NCBI GenBank assembly: GCA_039090855.1
Contig: CM077025.1
Location: 95,646,489 to 95,710,488, forward strand
DNA length: 64,000 nucleotides
Reading direction: 5' to 3'
DNA from: Macrothele yani
Lineage: Eukaryota > Arthropoda > Arachnida > Araneae > Macrothelidae
A program made the translations under genes and the position numbers. Shown piece after piece: positions 54,534-64,000 of this stretch. The notes under the pieces are model-generated. The model worked only from the letters and a program-made list of their open reading frames with translations. It was not told the DNA's origin and ran no database searches. Position 1 is the first letter of the stretch. Every line of letters starts with the position of its first letter.

Positions 54534-55596
54534 TTAACAAGCGATATACCCACCCCTCACTGCAATGCACGCATGACATCGGTTGCGCATGCTTTTGACA
54601 AGATTGTCCAGCAGATCTTGAACTAGGTTGCGCCATTCCTGTTTCAGCGCCGTAACCAACTCATTTTTTTTGGTGCGGGGTGGGGGATAGCGTTCCGCCC
54701 TGCGCCTCCCAAGAGCATCCCGTACATGCTCTATGGAATTCAGGTCAGGGGAGCACGCAGTCCACACCATGCGGTCTATTTCTTCGCTGTTCAGCAGGTC
54801 ATCAACACAGGCCGAACGCCAACGATGACAACGGGCATTGTCATCCATAAAGATGAAGGAATTTCCAACAGCACCACGAACATTGCGTTCATGAGGAACG
54901 ATAAAATCCTGACAATAACGCTGAGAGTTGATGGTTCCGCTTTGCAACACTTAAAGTTCGATACGTTCATTTGTAATGATACCAGCTCAGACCATCACAC
55001 CACCACATCTGTAATGGTCAACTTCCACGATATTGGTGGAAGAATAGGGGAGTGCGTGGTTTACGTCAGATATAGGCTATTGGCACCTCGAATCGGATGA
55101 CAAACAAACTCTACTTTCGTACGAAAACAGAACATTGGCTCATTGCTCCTCAGTCCAGTTGGCGTGTTCACGATATCATCGATACCTCTGTGCTTTGTGT
55201 GGTGTGGTCAAAGGTACACATCGTACCGGTCTGCGAGCGTACAAACCAACACTATTCAATCGCCTTGACGCAGTCAGGTGCGATAGTGTTGCCCTCGTGC
55301 TTTCTAGAAGCTCTCGTGCTAACCTTACAGCAGTTATGCAGCGACATCTTTTAGCCGTTATAGTTAGAAAACGATCATCAGCAGGGGCTGTTTTGCGTGG
55401 TCGACCATTGCTGTACCGTTTGTCTAGCTGTTCCACTTTCGGAAAAATTTTTCCAACTGCCGGGCAAAGATGCTTTTCGCAATCCGAACTCAATGGCTAC
55501 ATCTGGCGTTGAAGTTCCTGCTTCCAATTTCCCCACAATTCTTCGACGCGTAAAATTATCGAGATGTGTTATTCGGGATGTTGTGTCACTCGCCAT
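54534..55596 (-). pseudogene. Tc1 transposase pseudogene
   Basis: Minus strand from ATG 55596: HLDNFTRRRIVGKLEAGTST and VAIEFGLRKASLPGSWKNF form the first helix-turn-helix. A frameshift follows near 55470, then RFLTITAKRCRCITAVRLAREL and LNSVGLYARRPVRCVPLT. The first catalytic position reads LFSYES near 55110, so aspartate has become tyrosine. GGVMV near 54990 is followed by an open block with FMDDNARCH (second aspartate) and SPDLNSIEHVRDALGRR (third, glutamate) to the stop at 54534. An early stop in the N-terminal half and the lost aspartate make it inactive. Confidence 0.88.
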
Positions 55597-55855
55597 AACA
55601 ACAAATAACCAACAACAACTAGTGACCAACAGCTCAATACACTTGAAGATAACTCCATCGCTTCAGCTATTATCACTGTTTAGCAATCCCGTGCTCTTAC
55701 GTGTTTCCACATATGTAAATTATGGGCAGCCAATCGGTCGTATCTGCCTTTTCTGTCAGTTGCTACCATCAGCGATTTTCCGCCAATAAAGACCTTCTTC
55801 AACGTCCGCAAGTTTGAATATTGCCTCTTCCCCTTAACTTATGGGCATCTTTGTA

Positions 55856-56160
55856 ATTTGAAGTAATGGATCAACACTAAATGTTGTTGTTTAAGACGAC
55901 CGATACACACCAAATATTATTTAAGGTGATGGATCAACACCAAAGGTTATTAATCTATGGTGACGGATCCATACTATATGTTATTGTTTAAGGCGATATT
56001 ATAAATGTTATGATTCGGATCCATAACAAATGTAATCAATATATGGGGATGGAAACATACCAAATGTTTGTAATTAAGGCCATGGATCCATACCGAATGT
56101 TATTAATAATGGACCCATACCAAATTTTATTATTTATGAAGATGGATCACTAAAAATTAT
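55856..56160. repeat. Degenerate minisatellite (about 39 bp), right part
   Basis: Continuation of 53641-54049: tggatcaacaccaaa, tggatccataccgaatgtta and similar units with drifting spacers. Confidence 0.7.
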
Positions 56161-57147
56161 TCCAAAACTACCATATAAAACTGCAAATATTTTTATGCAA
56201 AACCTTAAAATTCACAATGGCTTCAGATTTGAATCTAATGATGAGAGTATTATTAAGAAAAGGATACTTCCGATTTTTCAGATGGAGCAAAATATTTGAA
56301 ATTTAGCGTTCCGTAAGTATTCTACGCTATGAACACAATAATTACCCATACATATAAAAATAATCAGAATTTCCATTTCTCTTTCCAGTAATATAATTCT
56401 AATTCAAATGTAGATTTCACTACCTAGCTGTAAGTTTGTGCAATAGGACGTTTATAAAATATGTTGGTAACATTAGTACGATTACATTCATCAGATGTCA
56501 AACAAGAAAGATGACAGCGAATTTTCGGTTGTAATGAGCGCATCTTTTGAATCCTTTCTAATGCGAATAAAAATTATTAAAGGTCAGTGGAACCGGTTAG
56601 AAAAATCAATCGGATTTCTACAATCGATAAAACATCCAGATATAGAAACAGCTACTTACGTACACCAGCGGCTAAAAAGTATGTTACAAAAATTAACCAA
56701 TTGTGCACAAAAATTTTCTTAACAGAATAAACGCATCTGAGAAAAAAGTTTTTAAAATCAAACAGAAGAAGAATATAGAAGGAAACATGATATAGCTCTA
56801 CGCCTTCTAGCGGAAGAATTCTGCATAATGGAAAAGTTGAAAATAGGAGAAAAGTATTCTTCATGCAAAAAGGTATGCTAAGGGAAAATAACTTTTTAAA
56901 TATGTCTCCCGGAATCAGAGACGGCAAGAAAAACATTTTGACCTTTACGCCCGCTAGTGGGAAAGCTTTGCATTATTTAAAAAGGGTAACTCTCTCCATA
57001 TTTATTGTAGCGAATGGAATACATTAAAAAAAAACGATTTCTCAATAGAAATTTTAGAAGCAGAGATACTGTTGCAAACAAAAGTGCACAAACACTTCCT
57101 GGCGACAAAGCTGTGAACTGCAAAACTCCTGAAATGCAAACCTAAAA
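56161..57147. other. Intergenic with degenerate repeats of about 145 bp
   Basis: No gene. tacgccttctagcgg (56802), tacgcccgctagtgg (56945) and acacttcctggcga (57091) lie about 145 bp apart, with ttttagaagcagagatact before the last. A 75-codon open frame at 56495-56722 has no recognisable domain. Confidence 0.5.
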
Positions 57148-57362
57148 TGGCCGCCCCGGTGGCGCAGTGGTCGCAGTGTCTGAAGTGCCTGTTCGTCCGA
57201 GAAGGATCCGGGTTCAAATCCTGGTGATACATGGATGATGTATTTGTCTTACGGCACTGGCTCCCTCTCTTTCCTGGAACCACTGACCCTAAATTAGGGA
57301 AGGACAACTGCTTATAGCCCATTAAGTTGCTCATGGTGGTCGTTAAACCTTCAATCAAAACA
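57148..57362 (+). mobile_element. SINE A copy, diverged
   Basis: tggcgcagtggtcgcagtg and gggttcaaatcctgg boxes, then the family body to ccttcaatcaaaa. Several small deletions. No clear target duplication. Confidence 0.85.
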
Positions 57363-57659
57363 TTTGCAATGAGGTAAATGCTATCCGGTGTTAAAATAAT
57401 TTTTTAAATCGCACATTTAGAAGCAGAAAGAAAAAAATACAAAAAAACATTTGTATCTCTAGAGAGAAAATTGTGCATCATTTTGAGAAAAATAAAGGAA
57501 ATATACTGAGGTGCCAAAAAAAAAAAAAAAAAAAAAGGAACGGTTCTATGATTTCCATTACATGCCACCACACCCATGCGGTAAATGATTTCGTCCGAAA
57601 ACACGTACATATAGAGGCTGATATCTCCGCAAGCTCAAGTGGTAGCATTCGAAGTTCAG

Positions 57660-59830
57660 ATGGTAGCATATCAGGATTTAAGTGCTTTTGAACGTGGTAT
57701 GATAGTCGGCGCTTGGGATATGGGTCACTCCGTCTCGAAAATTCCCATGAAGTTTGGATTTACACGCTCAACAATTTGAAAGGTTGTACCTGGACTACAC
57801 AAACTCAGGAGGAAATGCAGAGTGTGAGACCGGTGCGGCCGTAGAAAAGCCCTGGACGATCGTGGAGAGCGGCATCTGGCACGCATCGTAACGTCCGCCG
57901 GGCGTGCACCAATTTCGCAAATCACAACGCAATTGAATTCTAGGGCCACTAGTTGCATCAGCGTTCGAGCAGTGCAACTTTACATGTCTTCTACGGGGTT
58001 CCGGAACCAACGGCCCACCCGGATGCCACCCAACGACACAAGGCTGTGTGCCTCGCCTGGGATCAAGAACACCGCCATTGGTCGCGAGATGACCGGAAAT
58101 GTGTAGCCTGGTACGACGAATCGCAGTACCAACTATTTCGGACAGAAGGCCGAGTCTGGGTGTGCCGACAACACCACAAGGTAATGGATCCCACATGCCT
58201 ACAAGAAACAGTGCATTTCCGCGGTGGCTCTGTTATGGTGTGGGGTGTTTTCAGGCAATGGATCCCGCATGCCTACAAAGGTCAGTGCATGCCTGCGGTG
58301 GCTCTGTTATGGTGTGAGGTGTTTTCAGGCAATGGATCACTCATGCCTACAAGGGACAGTGCAAGCCGGCGGTGGCTTTGTTATGGTGTAGGGTGTTTTC
58401 AGCCAATGGTTCCCTGATGCTTACAAGAGACAGTGCATGCCGGCGGTGGCTCTGTTATGGTGTGAGGCGTTTTCAGGCAATGGATCACGCATGCCTACAA
58501 GGGACAGTTCATGCCGGCGGTGGCTCTGTTATGGTGTGGGGTGTTTTCAGGCGATGGATCACTCATGCCTACAAGGGACAGTTCAGGCCGGCGGTTATTC
58601 TGTTATGGTGTGGGGTGTTTTCAGGCAATGGATCCCTCATGCCTACAAAGGACAGTACATGCCGGCGGTGGCTCTGTTATGGTTTGGGGCGGCAATGGAT
58701 TCAACCATTGCCTGAAAACACCTCACAGGTGTTTTCGTTGCCTGAAAACACCTTTTCAGGCAATGGATTCAACCATTGCCTGAAAACACCTCACACCATA
58801 ACAGAGCCACCGCAGGCCGGCGGTGGCTATGTTATGGTGTGAGGTGTTTTCAGGCAATGGTTCCCTGATGCCTACAAGGGACCGTGCAATCCGGTGGTGA
58901 CTCTGTTATGGTGTGGGATGTTTTCAGGCAATGGTTCTCTCATGCCTACAAGGGACAGTGCATTCCGGCGGTAGCTCTGTTATGGTGTGGGGCGTTTTCA
59001 GCCAATGGATCCCTCATGCCTACAAGGGACAGTGCACGCCGGTGGTGATTCTGTTATGGTGTGGGGTGTTTTCAGGCAATGCATCCAGCATGCGTACAAG
59101 GGATAGTACAGGCCGGCGGTGGCTCTGTTATGGTGTGGGATGGCAATGGATCCCGCATGCCTACAAGGGACAGTGCACTCCGGTGGTGCATCTGTTATGG
59201 TGTGGGGTGTTTTCAGGCCAATGGTTCCCTGATGCCTACAAGGGACAGTGCATGCCGGCAGTTGGCTCTGTTATGGTGTGGGATGTTTTCCAGTTAATTG
59301 ATCCTACACGCTTGCAAGGGACAGTGCAGGCCGGCGATGGCTCTGGTGTGGAGTGTTTTCAGGCAATGGAGACCGATTGCTTCAAGGGACACTGCAGGCC
59401 GGAGGTGGCTTTGTTATGGTGTGGGGTGTTTTCGGCTGGCACGCATTAGAACCCGTCATACGTCTGCAGACCGCTCTGATTGGTGGAGGCTACGTAACCA
59501 TCCTTGGGGATCATTTGCACACGTTCATATCCTGCAACCACTCCGACTGGTGCCACTACTTCCAACACGAGACATCCAGAGTTGCCCGATAATGGCTGGA
59601 AGAACATTCCGCGGAGTTTGGCATCCCGGAATGACCCCCATAATCGCTGGATTTAAAAGCCATCGAGCATATTTGGGGTGTTGTTCGCGTGCCGTTAATG
59701 CCATAAATTCTCCATGCAAATATTACGGAATTCTGGGACGCTCTTCAGAAAGCGTGGTATGCTCTGTCTCCACAGTATTGCAGAAAGCTCGCGGAGTCAT
59801 GCCCTTATCCGATCGCGTGGAGGTCCAACG
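57660..59830 (+). pseudogene. Tc1 transposase pseudogene with internal expansion
   Basis: FERGMIVGAWDMGHSVSKI and KFGFTRSTI form the helix-turn-helix near 57690-57780. RHKAVCLAWDQEHRHWSRDD and WYDESQYQLFRTEGRVWV (first aspartate) lie at 58040-58160. The segment MDPTCLQETVH...GGSVMVWGVF is then multiplied in the array 58183-59435. After it the gene resumes with RLQTALIGGGYVTILGDHL and HSDW near 59460-59550. The second-aspartate block is shortened to FQHETSRVAR, and LDLKAIEHIWGV near 59655 keeps the glutamate. Its relation to the Tc1 at 4159-5344 is close. Confidence 0.88.
58183..59435 (+). repeat. 74-bp tandem array inside Tc1 transposase gene
   Basis: About 16 copies with landmarks gcctacaagggacagtg, ggcggtggctctgttatgg and tgttttcaggcaatgg. 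gttatggtgt recurs at 58229, 58303, 58376, 58450, 58524, 58598 and on to 59413, in steps of 73-74. As 74 is not a multiple of three, the long frames here cycle through the phases and are not a protein. A break at 58690-58850 contains inverted pieces of the unit (cctgaaaacacctcacacca). Confidence 0.95.
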
Positions 59831-59874
59831 TTTTATTAGAGAGGTATCCCAGTTTTTTGTGGCTCTTCAGTGTA

Positions 59875-60729
59875 CACACAAAGATTTTTTATAGTTAGTA
59901 GTATCTGACCGCAAAACATTTTTTTTAGTTGGGAGTTTACTCTCGCAGATATTGGTGTAAATGGAAACGTGAACTTACGCCGTCTAGTGACACTTGTGCG
60001 TTATGAAAAATTTGAAATGATATGAGAAACATTCCGGACTGCAGAAGCTCTCCTACAAAGAAATAAATTTTTCTATGGACTCTTAGAAGCAGACATATAT
60101 ATGAAATTAGATATACATCTACGACCCCTGGCGAAAAAATATGAATTATTTTAAGCAGGAGGTATTCTGAGAATTTTCGAGGTGAGCTGTATTGGTACAG
60201 GAAAAAAAAATTCCGTCGTGTTTCAGAAACTCAGATTTTGCTGCAAATACATCAGAATCACAGAGGCAAAAAAAAAAAAAAAAAATAGAAAAAGGAAGAA
60301 AGAAAACACTTAGGCCCCAAGTGGTGAAACCAATCTTTACCAAAATTAGAAATTATATGCAGAACATTTCCCATCAGGAGCTGTATCCGGTGCAGGAGGG
60401 TTTTTTCAAATCGGACTAATATTAGTTGCAGAGATATGGTTTCCACAGACAAACGGGCGGACGGTCGGGCAAAGTGATAACAATCTTATATGATAACAAT
60501 CTTGTTTTTACAAAAACCGTGCTAAAAAAAATTCTTTTATCGTACCGTTTCCATTAGTACAGATCAGGAAAAGTTAGAACAACAGTCTTTTGGCCTATCG
60601 CGGCGCTTTGCTGCTGAAAAATCTCGTGGCTGTTAAGTTCGCTTCAGGTAAAATCTTTTGGGAAAACCAAAACTTATGTGTTTCGAAAGTAAATCAGCAA
60701 CTCAACTCTTACACTCATTCAAACTCATT
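59875..60729. other. Intergenic with degenerate repeats
   Basis: tacgccgtctagtgaca (59981) and acgacccctggcga (60121) recur about 145 bp apart, as at 56800-57090. cagacaaacgggcggacgg lies at 60446. A-runs at 60270. No gene. Confidence 0.45.
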
Positions 60730-60943
60730 TTCGATGCCCTGGTGGCGCAGTGGTCTACGCGATGGCTCCTGATCATTCGTCCGGAAGGGGTTCGTGTTCG
60801 AATCCCGGTGAGGCATGGATATGTTGTGTTTGTCATGCGGCACTGGCTCTCTCCCTTTCCTGGAACCAGTGGCCCTAAATTAGGGACGGGCGACTGCTTA
60901 TAGCTCATGGTGGTCGTTAAACCTCCAATGAAAAAAAAAAAAA
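60730..60943 (+). mobile_element. SINE A copy
   Basis: Head begins gatgccctggtggcgcagtg, B box gtgttcgaatcccgg, body shorter near its end (ttgagttgctc missing), A tail 60931-60947. Probable duplication aaactcat (60721-60728 and about 60945-60952). Confidence 0.88.
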
Positions 60944-60952
60944 AAAACTCAT

Positions 60953-61850
60953 CTTGTAACAAAGTAAAGCATGGACATAGGAAAAATGGTGAAGGCCACA
61001 TGCTTGAAAAAAATTCATTTTAAATGAATTTTTGTAAGAATCAAGGGCTTTGTGAAGTTTGGTGTTTTGAACAAAAATGAACGCGAATAAATCTGCAAGT
61101 GTAGCCTTTAAAATTTGTTTTCAATTTGTAATGTAAGAATGAGGCTTGAAAGAGTAACAAAAACTTTACTAAGCAGTTATCGTTTGTTAAATTATGCAAA
61201 TCTCAGAAAAAAAAAGCTGTTGCTATATTACTGTATGAAAACACAAGTTGACCAACACTAAAAAATAAGTGGTGTGAATTCACGGAAAATTTCCAAAAAA
61301 AATGTGCAGCAAATGTCGAGCAAGTGTCTGTCTTTTAACGGAATTTCCATTTTTAAAAGTTCCCCGTTTTTTAAACACGTGTTTTCACAGATTTTCTGTA
61401 GTCAGTAATTCCGTTTATTTCAGAAAAGTAACTTTCACGTTTTTCCGTATTTATACAAAAATTTCGCAAAATCCAACATGCTGAACATTTCAGCCCTTAC
61501 GGGAAAGAATGCTTTTGCGCCGGTGATAGATCCCAGACGTTTGAGTTGAAACCGTGCGACTTAACTACTGAGCCAGAAAATCTCTGGAAACCGGCTCACG
61601 CTCAAGGTAAAACTAATTGTGCGATGATGATTTTTTTTTCAAATAATGGGAGTAATTTCCTAATTTTATTTTCTTGAATACGTTTGCAATAATTTTATTT
61701 TTTCTATAAGAGGTGTTATTACAAGTTATTTATTGTTTTCATCGTGATTTTTCGGAGCATAAGAATGATTTGGAGTTTGCGATCTTCCTTCCAACGGACA
61801 ACAATTTTCAATTGCCTTTAAGGGAAGGTGCAATGTACTGTTTCATAATA
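60953..61850. other. Intergenic; possible tRNA-like remnant
   Basis: 61527-61585 on the minus strand has tggctcagtagttaagtcg and a weak B-box-like gggatctatcacc, perhaps an old SINE head. At 61280-61460 there are cacggaaaat, ttccgtt and similar words that recur at 63560-63800. No gene. Confidence 0.35.
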
Positions 61851-63237
61851 CACTGCTGCCCAGCCAAAATGCAACACCAAGGACAAGAGATAGCAAAGCC
61901 AAATTTACTGGAAACATAACAAGAGATACAAAGATGAAACGATTGAGCTTACAGGCCCGTGCGACTTGCGGAACACGCAGACATCAATAGTTCGTGCGGC
62001 CCCCATGGCTGGCAATAACGGCCGCTACACGCCGCGGCATCGAACGGAAGAGGCTTTGGATGTGGGCTTGGGGTATGTCGGTCCAGGCAGCTTCCACACG
62101 TTGCCACAGTTCATCCGGCGTAGCCGCGGGTGGTGCTTGCCGGGACACTCGGTTGCCGATCAGCGACCAAACGTGTTCGATTGGGGACATATCGGGAGAA
62201 CAGGCGGGCCACGGCAGCAGTGACACCTGGTGGGCCGTGAATAATTGTTGCTCGATGCGTGCCTCGTGCGGGCGCGCGTTTTCCTGTTGAAACGTAACAG
62301 CTGGCAGGTCCTGCAGGTAAGGGAGGACTACAGGCTCCAAAACGTTGGAGTTGGTGCGGTGGCTGTTAAGTGTACCGGCGATGCGTACCAGAGGGGTGAG
62401 GGTGTCATATCCAATTTCCCCCCAAACCATAACGCCAGACGACGGACCGGTATGGCGATGCATAGTGCAGGCGTCATACAGTCCCTCGCCGCACTGTCGC
62501 CACACGCGGATCCGACCATCGTGGTGTTGCAGGCAGATGTGGGATTCGTCGGAGAAGACAATGTCGGGCTCTTCCTTAGTCCAGGCGAGGCGTTCAACGG
62601 TCCACTGCCGCCGCACTCGCCGGTGGTGTAACGTCAATGGTAATCGGAACAAGGGGGCGCTGTGCGACAATTCCCCGCTCCTGCAGACGACGTCGAACGG
62701 TACGTGCTGCCACAGGTTGTTGCACAACACACCCTAATTCCTGCGCTAACGTTCGTGATGTGGCGGTGCATAACATGCCGGTCCTCTCGTTTGGTGGTGT
62801 GCTGCGGCTGCGGAAATCGCTCACGTCGGTTGGTCCGTCCCTCCTGCACCTACCGAGTCCATACTCGCCTCACTGTGCCTGGATGTCGTCCCACACGGGC
62901 GCCGGTATCTCGGTACGATAAACCGCTGTCGCGATAAGCCACTATTCGTCCTCTGTCGAACTCCGAAACGTGCTGGAATGACTGCCATATTCTGCGACGA
63001 GGCATCAGGAAGCTTCCCACGCCCAGGTCCGGCTGCACAACACACTTCCGCTACTTACACCCCGCCTTCTGTGCACCCTTCTTATAGTACTTCTCGGTGG
63101 CGTGCCGGGTGCACATGATTTGCATATGTCCTGCAATGCTAATCGTTTTTATGTCCTCTCGCGGACGACGCATGCTGCGAATTTCAGGCCAATCGGATGC
63201 TTCCTTCTTGGTGTTGCATTTTGGGTGGCCAGCTGTG
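61851..63237 (-). mobile_element. Best-preserved Tc1-like element
   Basis: TIRs of about 34 bp: cactgctgcccagccaaaat (61851) and, in complement, cacagctggccacccaaaat (ending 63237), both continuing gcaacaccaag. TA at 61849-61850 and 63238-63239. 1387 bp, markedly GC-richer than its surroundings, and with few lesions, so it is probably the most recent DNA transposon in the window. Confidence 0.9.
61984..63009 (-). pseudogene. Tc1 transposase, nearly complete
   Basis: Minus strand. MPRRRIWQSFQHVSEFDRGR and the RIVAYRDSGLSYRDTGARVG helix-turn-helix lie at 63009-62880. A frame change follows near 62850, then SRTLAQELGCVVQQPVAART and VRRRLQERGIVAQRPL (second helix-turn-helix). From 62730 to the stop at 61984 it is open for 248 codons: FSDESHICLQHHDGRIRVWR (first aspartate), SSGVMVWGEIGYDTLTPLVR, FQQENARPHEARI with glutamate in place of the usual second aspartate, SPDMSPIEHVWSLIGNR (third residue, glutamate) and SMPRRVAAVIASHGG. 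The frameshifts and the D-to-E change argue against activity. Confidence 0.9.
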
Positions 63238-63239
63238 TA

Positions 63240-63840
63240 TTATTTCACAAAGCTTCTAAATATGGAATTTACTCTTGATAGCGATAATAACTTTTGTCTT
63301 AAGGAAACCACAGACTGATACATAGACATCGTTTAATTACCACTACAATAAATTAAGTACCTGGTTTCTTACGGTAACATTATGTGTAATAGTTGGTGCA
63401 CAAAATGGTAAAGAAGAGAAGAAATATCTTGTCCCACAATAACCAAAATTCATGCAATATACTATCCACAATATCCGATCTCACTACAGAACTTCAAAAT
63501 CAAATACTTCGACAGATTATTGAAGTTTAATAGTTTATCACACCCTCAAGTATCCCCGTGAATGTCTCCTATTACCGGAATTTTTTTGTCGTATGGATAC
63601 GGAAAAATAGAGAAACGAGTTTTTCCGTTAAAATAAGAAAGAAATTGCGGAAAGGTTTCGGAAAATTCAGAATTTTTCTAGTGTACGAAAAATCCGCAAA
63701 ATTCAGAGATTTTTCCGTCGTTTAACGGAAAAAGTTGTATCAGAAATATGCTTCGTTAATTCACGAAAGAAATCACGGAAAGTGGGTCGTGAATTTCAGA
63801 ATTTTTTTTTACAGAGGATGTTGACATAATCAATGAAAGA
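63240..63840. other. Intergenic with ttttccg-type words
   Basis: 63560-63800 is full of cggaaaaa, tttttccgt and aaattcagaattttt in both orientations. These are probably an old inverted-repeat element related to 61280-61460, but I cannot define ends. Confidence 0.4.
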
Positions 63841-64000
63841 ATAAATATTCTTCATAACACATGGAAATTCGACCGAATATTCAAAGCAAACTGAATTTGC
63901 TTAAAGAAATATTCTTCATAATATATGGAAAATTCAGAGAATGTTCAAAACAAACTGAATTTGCTTAAAGAAAAATACTTCATAATATATGGAAAATTCA
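63841..64000. repeat. Tandem repeat of about 65 bp running off the window
   Basis: atattcttcata recurs at about 63845 and 63910, with a third, changed copy near 63973, and caaactgaatttgcttaaag ends each unit. Related sequence occurs in both orientations at 33505-33560 and 33770-33830. Confidence 0.8.

Larger units (their letters stand above)
54050..55853 (-). mobile_element. Tc1-like element with SINE A in its TIR
   Basis: TIRs: cactgatgcccataaatt (54050) and, in complement, caaagatgcccataagtt (ending 55853), continuing as aa-ggg. TA is at 54048-54049 and 55854-55855. SINE A (54068-54292) split the left TIR and duplicated 14 bp of it. Net length without the SINE is about 1.57 kb. It split a 39-bp minisatellite. 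Confidence 0.85.
57504..59872 (+). mobile_element. Tc1-like element enlarged by an internal tandem array
   Basis: Ends tactgaggtgcc (57504) and, in complement, cactgaagagcc (ending 59872), with TA outside (57502-57503, 59873-59874). Length 2369 bp, about twice the usual, because a 74-bp segment of the transposase gene is repeated about 16 times. Without the array it would be about 1.2 kb. Confidence 0.85.

Noticed and set aside
58372..59449. Open frames of 150-178 codons rich in GGSVMVWG repeats
   Set aside because: Product of the 74-bp array cycling through frames inside a Tc1 pseudogene.

Overview
The window looks like a piece of a large, repeat-rich, AT-rich metazoan nuclear genome, probably an arthropod or another invertebrate. 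The lineage is inferred only from the transposon types: mariner and Tc1 transposases, Penelope-like elements (PLEs) with GIY-YIG endonucleases, tRNA-derived SINEs, and non-LTR retrotransposon gag and RT remnants. I found no host protein gene and no convincing functional tRNA or rRNA gene. Almost every recognisable coding stretch is a broken transposable-element gene, and the longest open frames are satellite artefacts.

Layout. 1-1227: mariner pseudogene on the minus strand, split by a SINE. 1811-3057: 41-bp minisatellite. 4.1-6.0 kb: a complete Tc1 element and a Tc1 fragment. 6.1-7.6 kb: PLE-A plus tRNA-like sequence. 7.9-8.5 kb: 146-bp tandem repeats. 9-13 kb: two mariner pseudogenes, and a non-LTR RT C-terminus interrupted by a palindromic MITE and a tandem SINE pair. 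15.2-16.2 kb: mariner. 16.5-27.5 kb: two tandem PLE-B copies, the first split by a 6.8-kb foldback-like element (17379-24145). 28.2-33.1 kb: PLE-C with a tandem partial copy and an inverted partial copy. 35.8-38.3 kb: Tc1 elements. 38361-40919: a complete retroposed unit with gag-like ORF1 but no reverse transcriptase. 41.8-42.7 kb: mariner. 42.8-46.9 kb: PLE-D, with a head-to-head partial copy and a perfect 116-bp inverted repeat. 47.1-47.95 kb: PLE-E 3' end. 48409-49924: second element with a 9-bp target duplication and inverted tandem core. 50.8-52.7 kb: hAT-type non-autonomous element containing a Tc1 that itself contains a SINE. 53.6-56.1 kb: minisatellite split by a Tc1 whose terminal repeat carries a SINE. 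57.5-59.9 kb: Tc1 whose transposase gene contains a 74-bp tandem expansion. 61851-63237: the best-preserved Tc1.

The parts interact as parasites of one another. Nine copies of one SINE family (SINE A) are scattered through the window, often inside DNA transposons and with clean target duplications, so relative ages can be read from the nesting. Different tRNA-like heads (SINE E and F) share a tail module that also lies at the 3' end of PLE-A. PLE terminal regions carry hammerhead-ribozyme-like motifs. The most unusual objects are the two 9-bp-TSD foldback-like elements, the RT-less half-LINE, and the Tc1 with the internal array.
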